The notes under the pieces were generated by a model, which was not told the DNA's origin, did not search any database, and saw only the letters and a list, made by a program, of their open reading frames with translations. Source: Legionella brunensis (GTDB lineage Bacteria > Pseudomonadota > Gammaproteobacteria > Legionellales > Legionellaceae). Taken from it: a stretch of DNA of 64,000 nucleotides. The stretch is from positions 62,001 through 126,000 of the forward strand of contig NZ_LNXV01000007.1 in assembly GCF_001467025.1 (NCBI RefSeq). The letters are read 5' to 3'. Positions 54,535 through 63,436 of the stretch are shown here, in pieces (within the stretch, counting starts at the first letter, position 1; every line of letters starts with the position of its first letter). The translations under genes and the position numbers were made by a program.

Positions 54535-55551
54535 ATGAAAGAAAATGAAAAGCAAGAGGCCGAATCCCTTGTAATTGAAACAGTTAAAAAAAGTGCCTTT
54601 GACTCAATTCAACACCTTAAAAAGCAACAGGAAAGAATTGCCTTATTTAAATCAGACTTAGATCTTCTTCTCAAACGTTATAATAGTAAAAAAAGTTTGT
54701 TTGGCACTCTTGCTGATTGGTATAGCGACCAATCACTATGGAGGCAAATAACGATTGTAATATCTGCTTTGATAGCAACAACATTGATAGGCCTTTTGGT
54801 CAGTATGCTGGTGACATATAGTTTACTTTTAATAGGTGGAGGGATGATTTATTTATTCCAAGACTTTCATAATGTTGAACAAGAGAGAGCGGAATTATTC
54901 TGCAAGGATATTCTAAAAATGCAAGAAGATATGACGCAATCTGTAAAGTCATTAAATGAAATAGAGACTAAGTTGTTTGATCTTTTTCAAATACTTGCAA
55001 AGAAGAATGAAGAGTATGCCGCAATAATTACTGATCTTAAAGACAAGATAAAATATCTCCAGGAACAAATTGAATTTTTTGAAGAAGCCTTGAAAAAATT
55101 AAAGGAAGTTAATGAGAGTATCATTGCTGATACAAAAGAAATTCATGATTTAAGTAATACCTTTAAGCAACAGATATCTGAACTGCAGCAAAAATTCACT
55201 AATTTAGATGTAGAGAAAGATGTTTTAAGTAAAATGCAACGTATTCAATTGTTGCTGCAAGAAAGTGAAAACTCCCTTGCTCAACATATTCAGGATTTAA
55301 AAAAAGAAAAACTGGCTGCAAAAACTGGGGAAAGTACATTTGAACAGACGCTTACAGATGGAAAAGTAAGAGTTGCTCAAAGTAAAGAAACACTTGCAAA
55401 GGTTAGTAGCATTCTTGAAAAGTTTAAAATGGAAGATGAAGCCATTTTGAGTAAAGAGCATGAAGAGGGTGGTCATCACATGCGATTTTTTGAGAAATCA
55501 GCGAAGCGCCCAGAGGGTTTAAGAACAGAAACCATTTATGCTCCGCAGTAA
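54535..55551 (+). CDS. Membrane-anchored coiled-coil protein, second of a tandem pair
   Basis: A 338-residue protein of unknown role. Residues 70-110 hold two adjacent hydrophobic segments (ITIVISALIATTLIGLLVSML, then TYSLLLIGGGMIYLF), flanked by charged helices. The remaining C-terminal part is a long coiled coil (for example EKDVLSKMQRIQLLLQESENSL) ending HHMRFFEKSAKRPEGLRTETIYAPQ (partly quoted). No relation to the Dot/Icm core proteins. It follows the similar gene upstream after 8 bases, with AAGGAAATTT as its ribosome site. A cell-envelope scaffold or a translocated effector are both possible; the sequence does not decide. Confidence 0.65.
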   Translation: MKENEKQEAESLVIETVKKSAFDSIQHLKKQQERIALFKSDLDLLLKRYNSKKSLFGTLADWYSDQSLWRQITIVISALIATTLIGLLVSMLVTYSLLLIGGGMIYLFQDFHNVEQERAELFCKDILKMQEDMTQSVKSLNEIETKLFDLFQILAKKNEEYAAIITDLKDKIKYLQEQIEFFEEALKKLKEVNESIIADTKEIHDLSNTFKQQISELQQKFTNLDVEKDVLSKMQRIQLLLQESENSLAQHIQDLKKEKLAAKTGESTFEQTLTDGKVRVAQSKETLAKVSSILEKFKMEDEAILSKEHEEGGHHMRFFEKSAKRPEGLRTETIYAPQ

Positions 55552-55570
55552 ATTGTATAGTTATATATTA

Positions 55571-55623
55571 TTTCCTCTAGTTGCTATGTCTTTACATGAC
55601 TTGAAAAAAACAACTAGAGGAAA
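55571..55623. repeat. Inverted repeat between convergent genes
   Basis: Perfect 13-base arms TTTCCTCTAGTTG (55571-55583) and CAACTAGAGGAAA (55611-55623) around a 27-base loop. It lies between the convergent coiled-coil and cellulase genes, so it may act as a terminator for both, but lacks a T-run beyond the arms. Confidence 0.5.
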
Positions 55624-55637
55624 TGCTAACTTTAATT

Positions 55638-57878
55638 TTATGGAGCTTGGATTTTATTTTTGATATAGACTCCAGCGGCTTTTAAATTATCATCTGTCCA
55701 GATGTCATTTGCACAAGTATTTGTTTTCCATATTGCTCCAGAGCGAAAGTCATCTGAGTAGTTCCAGTTGGTCCAGCCAATTTTTTTGCTAGCCATAAGC
55801 ACCATATAGCGATCAGACATCACAAAGTCATTAGCACCATCACCGCTATAAGTTTGCGTACCAAACTCTGTCACGAAAATTGGTAATATTTGAGAGGCCT
55901 TATCCAAGGCATTCAAATATTCATCTTTATGAGACGCTGCATAAAAATGAAAGGTGTACATAATATTGGAAAATTGAAGTGGGTTATTAACAATTTCTTG
56001 ATAATTACTGCCATCTGAGATTCCAAGTGAACTCCAAGCACGAGTGCCAACAAGGATTGGGGCTTTCGCATCAATTGCTCTAATTACAGGAATAATTTGG
56101 TCCGCATAACTCTTGATGGTGGCCCAATTGACCCCATTGGGCTCATTGGCAATTTCATACAGAATGTTATTTTTATTTCTATGAGCAGTAGTGATGTCTG
56201 TAAAGAATTTTTTAGTGCGCTCTAAATTGTAGTTTGGATCGCCTGGATTCAAGATATGCCAGTCGACAATTACATAAATTCCGCGATTATAGGCTTCATT
56301 AATTAAATCACTAACTTGCTGGGTAAACGCTGTTGGATTGGTTTCATATCCTCCTTCCTGCACATACAAAGCGAGTCTTATCACATTGGCTTTAAAATTA
56401 TTGCTCAAGGTATCTAAAGACTTAGATGTTACACAAGTACCCGAGCCGTACCATTGCAGCCCATGAGTACTCATTCCTTTCAGCTGGACTACATTGCCAT
56501 GCTCATTACAAAGCTGTGTACCACAAACAGTTAACTGTCCGTTAATGGCAACAGGTGTTTCTGCATTTTTAGGACTTAAACTTATTGTTTCTACGGCATT
56601 AGCTGAAGCTGTTAGTGGTTGAGGAGAAAAATGAATTGAATAACCAGCTACTGTATCTGCCGAAAGAGTGTAGATTACACCTCCTGTTAATAAAACAGTA
56701 CTAGAACCGGACCCATTATTTAAATCAATAGTGTGCGATATAACCGTTGAATTATCATTCGGAGTGAAGTTCACTTTTAAAGATTGCAACGTTGCAGGAG
56801 CTCCCGTAACATTTAGTGTGACTAAATTTTGGATAACCTGAATACATTGATAGGTTAAGTTGCTTGTGGGAATAGTAGTTGCGCTAGCTATTATACTAGC
56901 TGGGGTAAAGGTTGGCGTGCAATTATACCCATTATAACTTATTGTCGGTGTTGATAAGTTGTAAGTGCTACCTTCTTTTAATTGGGAGATGGTGGTGGAG
57001 GTATTCCAGTTTAATGATTGTGTGATTGAGTTTCCTGTTTGGTTTTGCATTAGTAAAACAGAGGGATTACTAGTATAGCCTGTCAATTCACTAGGAAGGG
57101 GCTGTAAGTTGATTACAATTTTACCCGCTTGTTGAGCCAAAGTGTAATTAATTGTTGCACTAGCAATTTGATCAGCCACTAAAGTTAAGGTATTGGGTTG
57201 AACACTACCTTGATAATTATTGCCATTGCTGTCGGCGACATTTTCAGCTGCTAAAGAATAAGTCCCGGTGGCTAATCCAGGAAGAGTGACAGTGGACGAC
57301 CAAGGCAATTGAATATCATTGACGAGCTGGCCATTGAGGGATAAATGAATAAGTGAATAATTTTGAGGCACATTATTAGGTTTGGTTGAAGCATTGTGTA
57401 ACACAAGTGTGCCGGTTTCAACAGCAGTTCCCAAATAAACATTGGTGCTACCTTCAATATGGTTATCCGAACTGACGCCATATTTAATTTGGATTGAACT
57501 ACCTACAGGTAATTTGGAATTTGCTCCAGGATAAGAAGGGAAATGTAAATTAAGCGTTGCTAAAAAATTTCCGTCGTTTTGATTTTGTGAAAAAATATTT
57601 AAAGCATTATCGGGATAGGGTAAAGGAGCAAAATCCCCCCAAAATGAAGTATTGATTGCAGTGGTGCTTTTAAAAGAAACTGTTGCATTTTGAAAATCAA
57701 CTTCCTTTTCACAGTGATTGGTCAATTTTAAAAGCATTGATTTCCAGTAAGGATCGCCTATTGCAGTAAATTGCGAAGTGATACAGGTGGTTGGCTGCGC
57801 AATCGTAGGAAAGGGTTGAGCAATTGCTCCTTGGGCAATTGTCACTAAAATGCTTAGATGAAGTATTTGTTTTTTCAA
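55638..57878 (-). CDS. Secreted GH5 cellulase with N-terminal accessory domains (CelA-like)
   Basis: About 746 residues from a TTG start at 57878, chosen because AGGAGG lies seven bases upstream and the resulting N-terminus (KKQILHLSILVTIAQGAIA) is a clean signal peptide. Residues 20-440 hold beta-rich accessory domains, perhaps carbohydrate-binding. The C-terminal 300 residues are glycoside hydrolase family 5: QLKGMSTHGLQWYGSG, NVIRLALYVQEGGY, VIVDWHILNPGDP, YEIANEPNG with the acid/base Glu579, and IFVTEFGTQ with the nucleophile Glu671. The family cleaves beta-1,4-glucans. L. pneumophila CelA, a type II-secreted endoglucanase, is a GH5 enzyme. Confidence 0.88.
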   Translation of the reverse strand: MKKQILHLSILVTIAQGAIAQPFPTIAQPTTCITSQFTAIGDPYWKSMLLKLTNHCEKEVDFQNATVSFKSTTAINTSFWGDFAPLPYPDNALNIFSQNQNDGNFLATLNLHFPSYPGANSKLPVGSSIQIKYGVSSDNHIEGSTNVYLGTAVETGTLVLHNASTKPNNVPQNYSLIHLSLNGQLVNDIQLPWSSTVTLPGLATGTYSLAAENVADSNGNNYQGSVQPNTLTLVADQIASATINYTLAQQAGKIVINLQPLPSELTGYTSNPSVLLMQNQTGNSITQSLNWNTSTTISQLKEGSTYNLSTPTISYNGYNCTPTFTPASIIASATTIPTSNLTYQCIQVIQNLVTLNVTGAPATLQSLKVNFTPNDNSTVISHTIDLNNGSGSSTVLLTGGVIYTLSADTVAGYSIHFSPQPLTASANAVETISLSPKNAETPVAINGQLTVCGTQLCNEHGNVVQLKGMSTHGLQWYGSGTCVTSKSLDTLSNNFKANVIRLALYVQEGGYETNPTAFTQQVSDLINEAYNRGIYVIVDWHILNPGDPNYNLERTKKFFTDITTAHRNKNNILYEIANEPNGVNWATIKSYADQIIPVIRAIDAKAPILVGTRAWSSLGISDGSNYQEIVNNPLQFSNIMYTFHFYAASHKDEYLNALDKASQILPIFVTEFGTQTYSGDGANDFVMSDRYMVLMASKKIGWTNWNYSDDFRSGAIWKTNTCANDIWTDDNLKAAGVYIKNKIQAP

Positions 57879-58110
57879 GATATTGCCTCCTTTCAATAAA
57901 GTTGGTTTCACAGAGTCCCTCACAGCATTAAAACAATCAATATATGTAACACGATGCTATCAATGAAACAAACTGCAATTTAAGATAGTTTTTAACCTCA
58001 GGTTATTGTTACTTACCCATCAAATTAAGGGGCGCTACCAGTGAACGTGTTTCTAGAAGATAAATTGTTGAGGAATTAGGTATAGTTCTTTTATTTTCAT
58101 GCTTGGGTAT

Positions 58111-59100
58111 TTACTCTTCGACATTGTCTAATCGTTTTTTAAGCTTTAACTTGGTTTTTTCATCCGCAAAAGAGGAGGCAATTGCCATGGCTGTAAATTC
58201 CTTCATTTGCTCATCAGAATATTGATAAAACGTTTGTACCCGTTGATATTCTTTTGCCAAGTTAGTACGGTAAAAAGGAGGATCATCTGAGCCTAGGCTA
58301 ATGATAAGGCCTGCATTCACTAATTGCGGTAAGGGGTGGTGCGAAAAATCTTGAAAAAGACCTAATGCAATATTACTAGAAGGACAGATTTCCAGGGCAA
58401 TGTTTTTATCTTTAAGTAGCGCAAGAGTTTCTGGGGAGTGGATTGCTTGCACACCATGTCCAATGCGCTTAATGGGCAAATGCTGGATTGCCTCAAGCAT
58501 ACCACTTGCTGGAGCAAATTCTCCTGCATGAACAGTGCAGCTGAGGCCACCTTCAGCAGCAATCTTAAAAGCTTCACTAAATAACTTGGGAGGAAATTTA
58601 ATCTCGTCACCACCTAGTCCAAAACCGACAATGGCAGGAATATTCTCTTTGAGGGCTTGTTTAGCCACTTTAATTGCTGATTCAGAACCAAAATGGCGAA
58701 CAGCAGTAATGATAATACGTCCAATAATCGCATATTTTTCTTCGGCATCGTCAATAGCCTGTTGTATCGCTTTTAAATGTTCGCTTGAGGGAATCTTGCT
58801 TGATTGCTCTGCATGATCGGGAGAATACATCATCTCTATATAGAGAGTGTTTTCTTGTGCGTTCGCTTTTAAGTAGTCAAAGGTAATGTCATAGTAGTCT
58901 TCAGGACGTTTAATGACGGAGGCAACGACATCAAAAACTTTTAGGAAATCGAGGAAATCCTGATAAGAGTAGCTATTACCATCTTCATCAAAAATTGTTG
59001 TTGGCAAAGAAATTTTGTTCCTTTTGGCAAGTCGTTTTGCCAAATCAGGCAGAATGGTTCCTTCAAGATGAGTATGTAATTCGGCCTTTTTTATTGTCAT
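58111..59100 (-). CDS. add: Adenosine deaminase
   Basis: A 329-residue enzyme of the adenosine/AMP deaminase family. The zinc ligands are seen in AELHTHLEGTI (H-x-H), in VHAGEF and in the catalytic SDDPPF near residue 275; RIGHGVQA and LEICPSSNIALGL are the substrate-binding parts. It converts adenosine to inosine in the cytoplasm. Alternative: adenine deaminase of the same family, since bacterial members overlap in sequence, so the substrate should be regarded as open. Confidence 0.85.
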   Translation of the reverse strand: MTIKKAELHTHLEGTILPDLAKRLAKRNKISLPTTIFDEDGNSYSYQDFLDFLKVFDVVASVIKRPEDYYDITFDYLKANAQENTLYIEMMYSPDHAEQSSKIPSSEHLKAIQQAIDDAEEKYAIIGRIIITAVRHFGSESAIKVAKQALKENIPAIVGFGLGGDEIKFPPKLFSEAFKIAAEGGLSCTVHAGEFAPASGMLEAIQHLPIKRIGHGVQAIHSPETLALLKDKNIALEICPSSNIALGLFQDFSHHPLPQLVNAGLIISLGSDDPPFYRTNLAKEYQRVQTFYQYSDEQMKEFTAMAIASSFADEKTKLKLKKRLDNVEE

Positions 59101-59205
59101 GACGGGTATCCTTTTTTGATGCTATAGTATTCTTAGATGGTAACTTATTACAAAAAACGATAAAATTACTTCTTTATGACTATTATATGCTAAACAGGAT
59201 TATTC

Positions 59206-59391
59206 ATGAGCAACCAAGATATTGATAAAGCTTATGTAAGCCCCTACGATAAATTTTTATATGAGTTTGATGCTACGCATGAGAAATCAAAATCACAATT
59301 AAAAGAAATTAAGAAACACCAGCGAATTTTCTATCTTCGTGACAATCCTAATCCAGAGGGTGATAAGGATGAAATCTGGGAAGGATTCTAA
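59206..59391 (+). CDS. Small conserved hypothetical protein (61 residues)
   Basis: A small charged protein: DKAYVSPYDKFLYEFDATHE, then a Lys-rich helix KSQLKEIKKHQRIFYLRD, then NPNPEGDKDEIWEGF. No membrane segment or known motif. It looks like the small CBU_0585-type proteins found in Legionella and Coxiella; that is from memory, not checked. A terminator with a good T-run follows after about 70 bases, supporting that it is a real transcribed gene. Confidence 0.65.
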   Translation: MSNQDIDKAYVSPYDKFLYEFDATHEKSKSQLKEIKKHQRIFYLRDNPNPEGDKDEIWEGF

Positions 59392-59462
59392 TAGAGCGCC
59401 TCCAATCTGTTGTGTTATCAGTCATCTTTCATTTTAGCTAGAATAAACTTATGCTTTGGCAG

Positions 59463-59490
59463 GCAGCCTCTTAAGGCTGCTCTTTATTTT
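59463..59490 (+). terminator. Intrinsic terminator
   Basis: Stem GCAGCCT (59463-59469) with AGGCTGC (59474-59480), four-base loop CTTA, then the tail TCTTTATTTT. It ends the small gene at 59206-59391. Confidence 0.8.
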
Positions 59491-59531
59491 GAGTGACAAT
59501 ACTGGCTGTGTGCTGTTGCAGTTAAATTTAA

Positions 59532-60779
59532 TTAGCCAATGATGACGTGCAATCCTTTATAGGCAAGTATTGTTAACAATGATGCTGCAGGGAGTGTTAG
59601 TATCCAAGACATAAAAATATTACGGATAACAATCAAGTTTAATGCACCAATACCGCGAGCTAAGCCAACGCCTAGTACTGCTCCAACAAGCGTTTGTGTC
59701 GCTGAAACAGGAATCCCAGTACTGGTGGCAACAACCACAGTAGTTGCTGCTGCAAGTGTTGCTGCAAAAGCACGACTAGGAGTTAGTGCTGTAATAGAAC
59801 TGCCTACCGTTTCAATGACTTTTCGCCCGTACATGAGAAAGCCAATAACCACTCCCGCGCAACCAAGGAAAATAATCCAGGCAGGATAATTGGCTGTTCC
59901 TAAATCGGCATTCTGAAGAAGGCTATAAATGATGGTTAAAGGGCCTACTGCTAAAGCAACATCGTTAGAGCCATGAGCAAACACCATGGCACAGGCAGTT
60001 AAACCCATGAGTACAGCAAAATACTTTTCAACTTGAAGAAAACGCTCGCGTCGTCTAATTCGTGGCATTTCAGGGATATGCTTGATAAAGATCATGCCAA
60101 TTATCGTCAAACTAATGCTGGTTGCCAGCGTTACAGCTAAGTCTTGCTTTAGATTCAAATGAATATCGAAATGATTTAGTCCTTTAAAAACGGTAATAAA
60201 GGATAAAATAGACCCTACTAAAAAAAGATAAATGGGGACATACCATTTTGCTTTTTCCAGAGGATCACTTTTTATAAAAATAGTTTGTTGAATACTTAAA
60301 AATAAGGCATACGCCGTAATTCCTGCAATAAGAGGAGAGGTAAACCAGCCAATGGCTATGTGAGTAACTTGCTCCCAGTGAATTGCATTAGTCCCCAGAA
60401 CTACGGAGCCAAATCCTACCATAGAGCCTACCAATGCATTAGTTATTGAGACGGGAACGCCTAAATAGCTTGCAAGATTCATCCATACAGTACAAGCGAT
60501 TAAAACGCTTAACATGCCTTCAATAAGAATCAAAGGTTGATTAGATAATTGGCTACTATTGATGATGCCATCTCTCATTGTTTCGGTGACGCCACTACCA
60601 CCCAGAAAAGCACCGGCAAATTCAAATACAACGGCAATAATCATCGCCTGCCGTACAGTGATTGCTTTTGAGCCCATGGTAGTACTCATGACGTTAGCAA
60701 GGTCATTAGCCCCTACCCCCCAGGTCATTAAGAAACAGAAAACAACTGCAAGAATAAATAATACAAAAGAATAATCCAT
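59532..60779 (-). CDS. Pit-family inorganic phosphate transporter
   Basis: A 415-residue membrane protein with the duplicated Pit/PHO4 signature: GVGANDLANVMSTTMGSKAITVRQA in the N-terminal half (partly quoted) and FAHGSNDVALAVGPL in the second half, and GVPVSATQTLVGAVLGVG near the end (read as GIPVSATQTLVGAVLGVGLA). It imports phosphate with protons or metal phosphate across the inner membrane. It is preceded by a gene for a PhoU-like partner, 9 bases apart, the normal pairing in bacteria. Confidence 0.9.
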   Translation of the reverse strand: MDYSFVLFILAVVFCFLMTWGVGANDLANVMSTTMGSKAITVRQAMIIAVVFEFAGAFLGGSGVTETMRDGIINSSQLSNQPLILIEGMLSVLIACTVWMNLASYLGVPVSITNALVGSMVGFGSVVLGTNAIHWEQVTHIAIGWFTSPLIAGITAYALFLSIQQTIFIKSDPLEKAKWYVPIYLFLVGSILSFITVFKGLNHFDIHLNLKQDLAVTLATSISLTIIGMIFIKHIPEMPRIRRRERFLQVEKYFAVLMGLTACAMVFAHGSNDVALAVGPLTIIYSLLQNADLGTANYPAWIIFLGCAGVVIGFLMYGRKVIETVGSSITALTPSRAFAATLAAATTVVVATSTGIPVSATQTLVGAVLGVGLARGIGALNLIVIRNIFMSWILTLPAASLLTILAYKGLHVIIG

Positions 60780-60788
60780 AGGAATTTA

Positions 60789-61460
60789 CTACCGGGCAAT
60801 AAGAATTTGTAGCCGACCACCCACCGTTTGAGCATGATCAGCCAAGTCACCAATCCATTGAACCAGTTTATAGAGAAAGACTACGTCGATGGCAGGTAAA
60901 TCCTTTTCCAACTCGAAAATACGATGTCTTATGTCAGCTAGTTTATCGTCGCTGTCATGCTCGATTTCGTCAAGGGTAACAATCATTTCCTCAACAATCT
61001 TAACTTCACTGCCGCGAAAACCACTTTCGAGTAGCTCATCTAGCTCATTAATCGCTTTACAGGCTTGTCTGGAGGCATCCAGGCAACGATCAAGAAAAGG
61101 CATGAATACAGCAATCAGAGGTTCAGGAATCACCATTCTTCGACTAACAATTAAACCAGCGATATCCTGTGCTTTATTAGCGATACGGTCTTGAGCACTG
61201 AGCAATTCAAGTAAATCAGTACGTGAGACTGGTAAAAATAAACCAGTCGGCAAGTGAAGACGTAGATCCCGTTTGATTACATCGGCTTCTTTTTCAATAC
61301 TTGAAATCTTTTCTTGAATATTTTCAGCAGCTTGCCAGTCTTGTTTTAAGACGGCCTCAAAAAAAGGGTGTAATTGTTTCGCACAATGATGCGCTTTCCG
61401 CATATGTTGTTCGATGGGCCGAATAGGTGAAGGCCCAAACATATTAAATATGCTACCCAT
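60789..61460 (-). CDS. Pit accessory protein, DUF47/TIGR00153 (PhoU-like)
   Basis: About 223 residues from the ATG at 61460 (MGSIFNMFGPSPIRPIEQHM, the usual start of the family); a TTG at 61493 is unlikely. The protein is all-helical and PhoU-like, with ENIQEKISSIEKEADVIKRDLR and RTDLLELLSAQDRIANKAQDIAGL (partly quoted), the latter typical for TIGR00153. It is thought to tune activity of the phosphate transporter next to it, and metal binding by acidic bundles is usual in the fold. Cytoplasmic. Confidence 0.88.
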   Translation of the reverse strand: MGSIFNMFGPSPIRPIEQHMRKAHHCAKQLHPFFEAVLKQDWQAAENIQEKISSIEKEADVIKRDLRLHLPTGLFLPVSRTDLLELLSAQDRIANKAQDIAGLIVSRRMVIPEPLIAVFMPFLDRCLDASRQACKAINELDELLESGFRGSEVKIVEEMIVTLDEIEHDSDDKLADIRHRIFELEKDLPAIDVVFLYKLVQWIGDLADHAQTVGGRLQILIAR

Positions 61461-61614
61461 ATCGTTTAGTATCTTTAAAAAGACTAGGGGCAATTATAAA
61501 CCAAACTGAAGTTTGTACAACTATAAGTTACATATTCCTGTTGGTTTGATTCCCCAATGCTTGAGATCCTGTGTTGTCCTGCTACACTTTGGAATATTAA
61601 CAAGGAGTGTTAGC

Positions 61615-62376
61615 ATGAAAAAATGGTTACTGGGTCTGTTTTTTTTAGCAACAAATGTCTTTGCACAACCATTAATGACGAAAGTGATACAGTTGCATTA
61701 TCAGAATGCAGATACTGTTATTCAATTGGTACAGCCACTGCTTCAAGATGGTGAGCAAATCACCGGGACAGGGCAAACGCTTATCGTCAAAGTAAGCCCT
61801 AAAACACTCACTCAATTACGCACTATTTTGCAAAAAATCGATCAGCCTCCTGTCACATTTGAAATTACTGTTTTTCAGGGAGATCCAGATTGGTTAAGCA
61901 CACAAAATGATAATACAACTGTTATAAGCACCTCTTCACAACAAAATCAGCAACGCCGTCAATCTGTACAAGTTATGAATGGTGAGTCAGCCTTTGTTAG
62001 CACGGGTCAAGATCAGCCAGTTATCAGTTCTGTAGGGATCGGCTGGTGGGGGCCTGGTATCACTTACGATCGTCGTATGGTGCAAAATGGATTACTCGTG
62101 GAGCCGGTTTTGCAGGGACAAAAAGTAAAACTTACTGTGCGACGCATTCGTGAAGAGGATAGCCGCGTTAGCAATCAACAATTTAATGACCAACAAGTGG
62201 TTACTACAGTCATGGTTCCCCTTAATCAATGGGTTTCGTTGGCAAGTCCTCAAGGTGATGCTCCAGCTGATTCAGACACACAGGTAATTCGAGCAGGAGA
62301 TCAATTTTCACAAAATTCAACTTTATATATCAAAGTGAATATCGTCAAAAAAGAAACGTCAGGTATTCAAAAATAA
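61615..62376 (+). CDS. Secretin short-domain protein, exported
   Basis: About 253 residues from the ATG at 61615, with AAGGAG upstream and a signal peptide MKKWLLGLFFLATNVFA. The first 75 residues of the mature part read KVIQLHYQNADTVIQLVQPLLQDGEQITGTGQTLIVKVSPKTLTQLRTILQKID (partly quoted), the N1-type short domain of type II/III secretins. The C-terminal half is of unknown kind (GWWGPGITYDRRMVQNGLLVEPVLQGQ, partly quoted) and it has no secretin barrel domain. It may be an accessory of a secretion system or pilus. No partner gene is next to it. Confidence 0.75.
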   Translation: MKKWLLGLFFLATNVFAQPLMTKVIQLHYQNADTVIQLVQPLLQDGEQITGTGQTLIVKVSPKTLTQLRTILQKIDQPPVTFEITVFQGDPDWLSTQNDNTTVISTSSQQNQQRRQSVQVMNGESAFVSTGQDQPVISSVGIGWWGPGITYDRRMVQNGLLVEPVLQGQKVKLTVRRIREEDSRVSNQQFNDQQVVTTVMVPLNQWVSLASPQGDAPADSDTQVIRAGDQFSQNSTLYIKVNIVKKETSGIQK

Positions 62377-62551
62377 CTTGCAAAAAATTAATTGAGTTCG
62401 TCATAAAATATAGTTTGTGGCGAATTCAATTTTCAATTTGTGCAAAAATTAAAAATTTTTGCTATTTCTTAACAATTAACTGCTAATTTCAAATCCTTTG
62501 GCTGATCAGGAATTGATAAAATTGAAGCTGAAATTTTGAAAGAGGTAATTT

Positions 62552-63334
62552 ATGGAAAGGGTGAAAAATCCGCAAAACATATTTGATGAAAAAGAAAAGC
62601 TAGAGCCACAAAATAAAATACAAAAAAATAGCTGTGAAGCATGTCGCAAAAGAGGGTTGCCTATTTGCCTGGGCCATGGGGGCGGCGGAGGTGGTGGTGG
62701 TGATGAAGAAGAGTTGACACAAGAAAGCTCAGGATACACGAATACTAAATCTCAGGACGATTTATTGCATAATGTTCCAGTAGTGAATGTGCCAGAGTTT
62801 ATGCAAGGAGAAGCTGATTATATCGATGCAGAATCTCCAGGTGGCTCATTGAACACTCCCGTATTGGAGAAGCAATTGTCACTAAAATTAGAACCTAAAA
62901 ATTGGCTAATTTTATTAAAGAAATTGGTCGATTTAAAAAATGCCGGTTTGCTAATTGTTGATGAACAGGCTTCAAAGGGAATTCTTACTATTACGAGTAA
63001 GGTCTCTCCATTTGGAGATAATGCGGCCTTGATAGAAGATTATTTAGCACTTCTTCATGAAGAATTTACCAAGTTCACAAAGCAGTTGCACAAAGAAGGA
63101 GTTGATGTGGCTGGTTTCACAGAGACGAAATCATACAATAATTTGGTGTTTCGAATTCCTTCAACGACAAATTATGATCGCTTTATTAATCAATTAAAAA
63201 GCCAAGATTTGTTGTTGTCCGCGAAAGGACTGGAAAATACTGTCGAATCTGAGGATGAATATACGCCTTGTGACATTTCGCCATTGTCTACGGTGCCAGT
63301 TCCTAAAAACGAAAAGAGCAGAAAAAATAAATAG
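62552..63334 (+). CDS. Unrecognised protein with CCCH-like motif and octaglycine run
   Basis: A 260-residue protein. Residues 28-42 read CEACRKRGLPICLGH, a C-x2-C-x7-C-x2-H set that could bind zinc, followed directly by eight glycines and then DEEE. The rest (about 100-230) looks like a soluble alpha-beta domain: KNWLILLKKLVDLKNAGLLIVDEQ and DNAALIEDYLALLHEEFTKFTKQLHKEG (both partly quoted). No signal peptide. The C-terminal 40 residues contain acidic patches (VESEDEYTPCD) and a basic tail (KNEKSRKNK). It could be a Dot/Icm effector, but nothing proves it. Ribosome site AAAGAGGTAATTT precedes the ATG. Confidence 0.6.
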   Translation: MERVKNPQNIFDEKEKLEPQNKIQKNSCEACRKRGLPICLGHGGGGGGGGDEEELTQESSGYTNTKSQDDLLHNVPVVNVPEFMQGEADYIDAESPGGSLNTPVLEKQLSLKLEPKNWLILLKKLVDLKNAGLLIVDEQASKGILTITSKVSPFGDNAALIEDYLALLHEEFTKFTKQLHKEGVDVAGFTETKSYNNLVFRIPSTTNYDRFINQLKSQDLLLSAKGLENTVESEDEYTPCDISPLSTVPVPKNEKSRKNK

Positions 63335-63351
63335 ATTTGCCTCCCTAAACT

Positions 63352-63379
63352 TGACAATGAGTCGCTCTGGCAAAACAAT
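63352..63379 (+). promoter_or_regulatory. Possible promoter of eno
   Basis: A perfect -35 TTGACA at 63352-63357, then AACAAT (63374-63379, 4 of 6 to TATAAT) at a spacing of 16. It is 60 bases upstream of the eno start. Confidence 0.45.
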
Positions 63380-63395
63380 AACTCACTTCGTTACT

Positions 63396-63416
63396 CTGTA
63401 CCTCTCCGAGGTACAG
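63396..63416 (+). promoter_or_regulatory. Hairpin in the eno leader
   Basis: Stem CTGTACCTC (63396-63404) with GAGGTACAG (63408-63416) and a three-base loop, 20 bases before the eno start. No T-run follows, so it is not a terminator for the gene upstream; it may shape the leader RNA. Confidence 0.4.
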
Positions 63417-63436
63417 TAAACTTCCAGAGGGCAATT

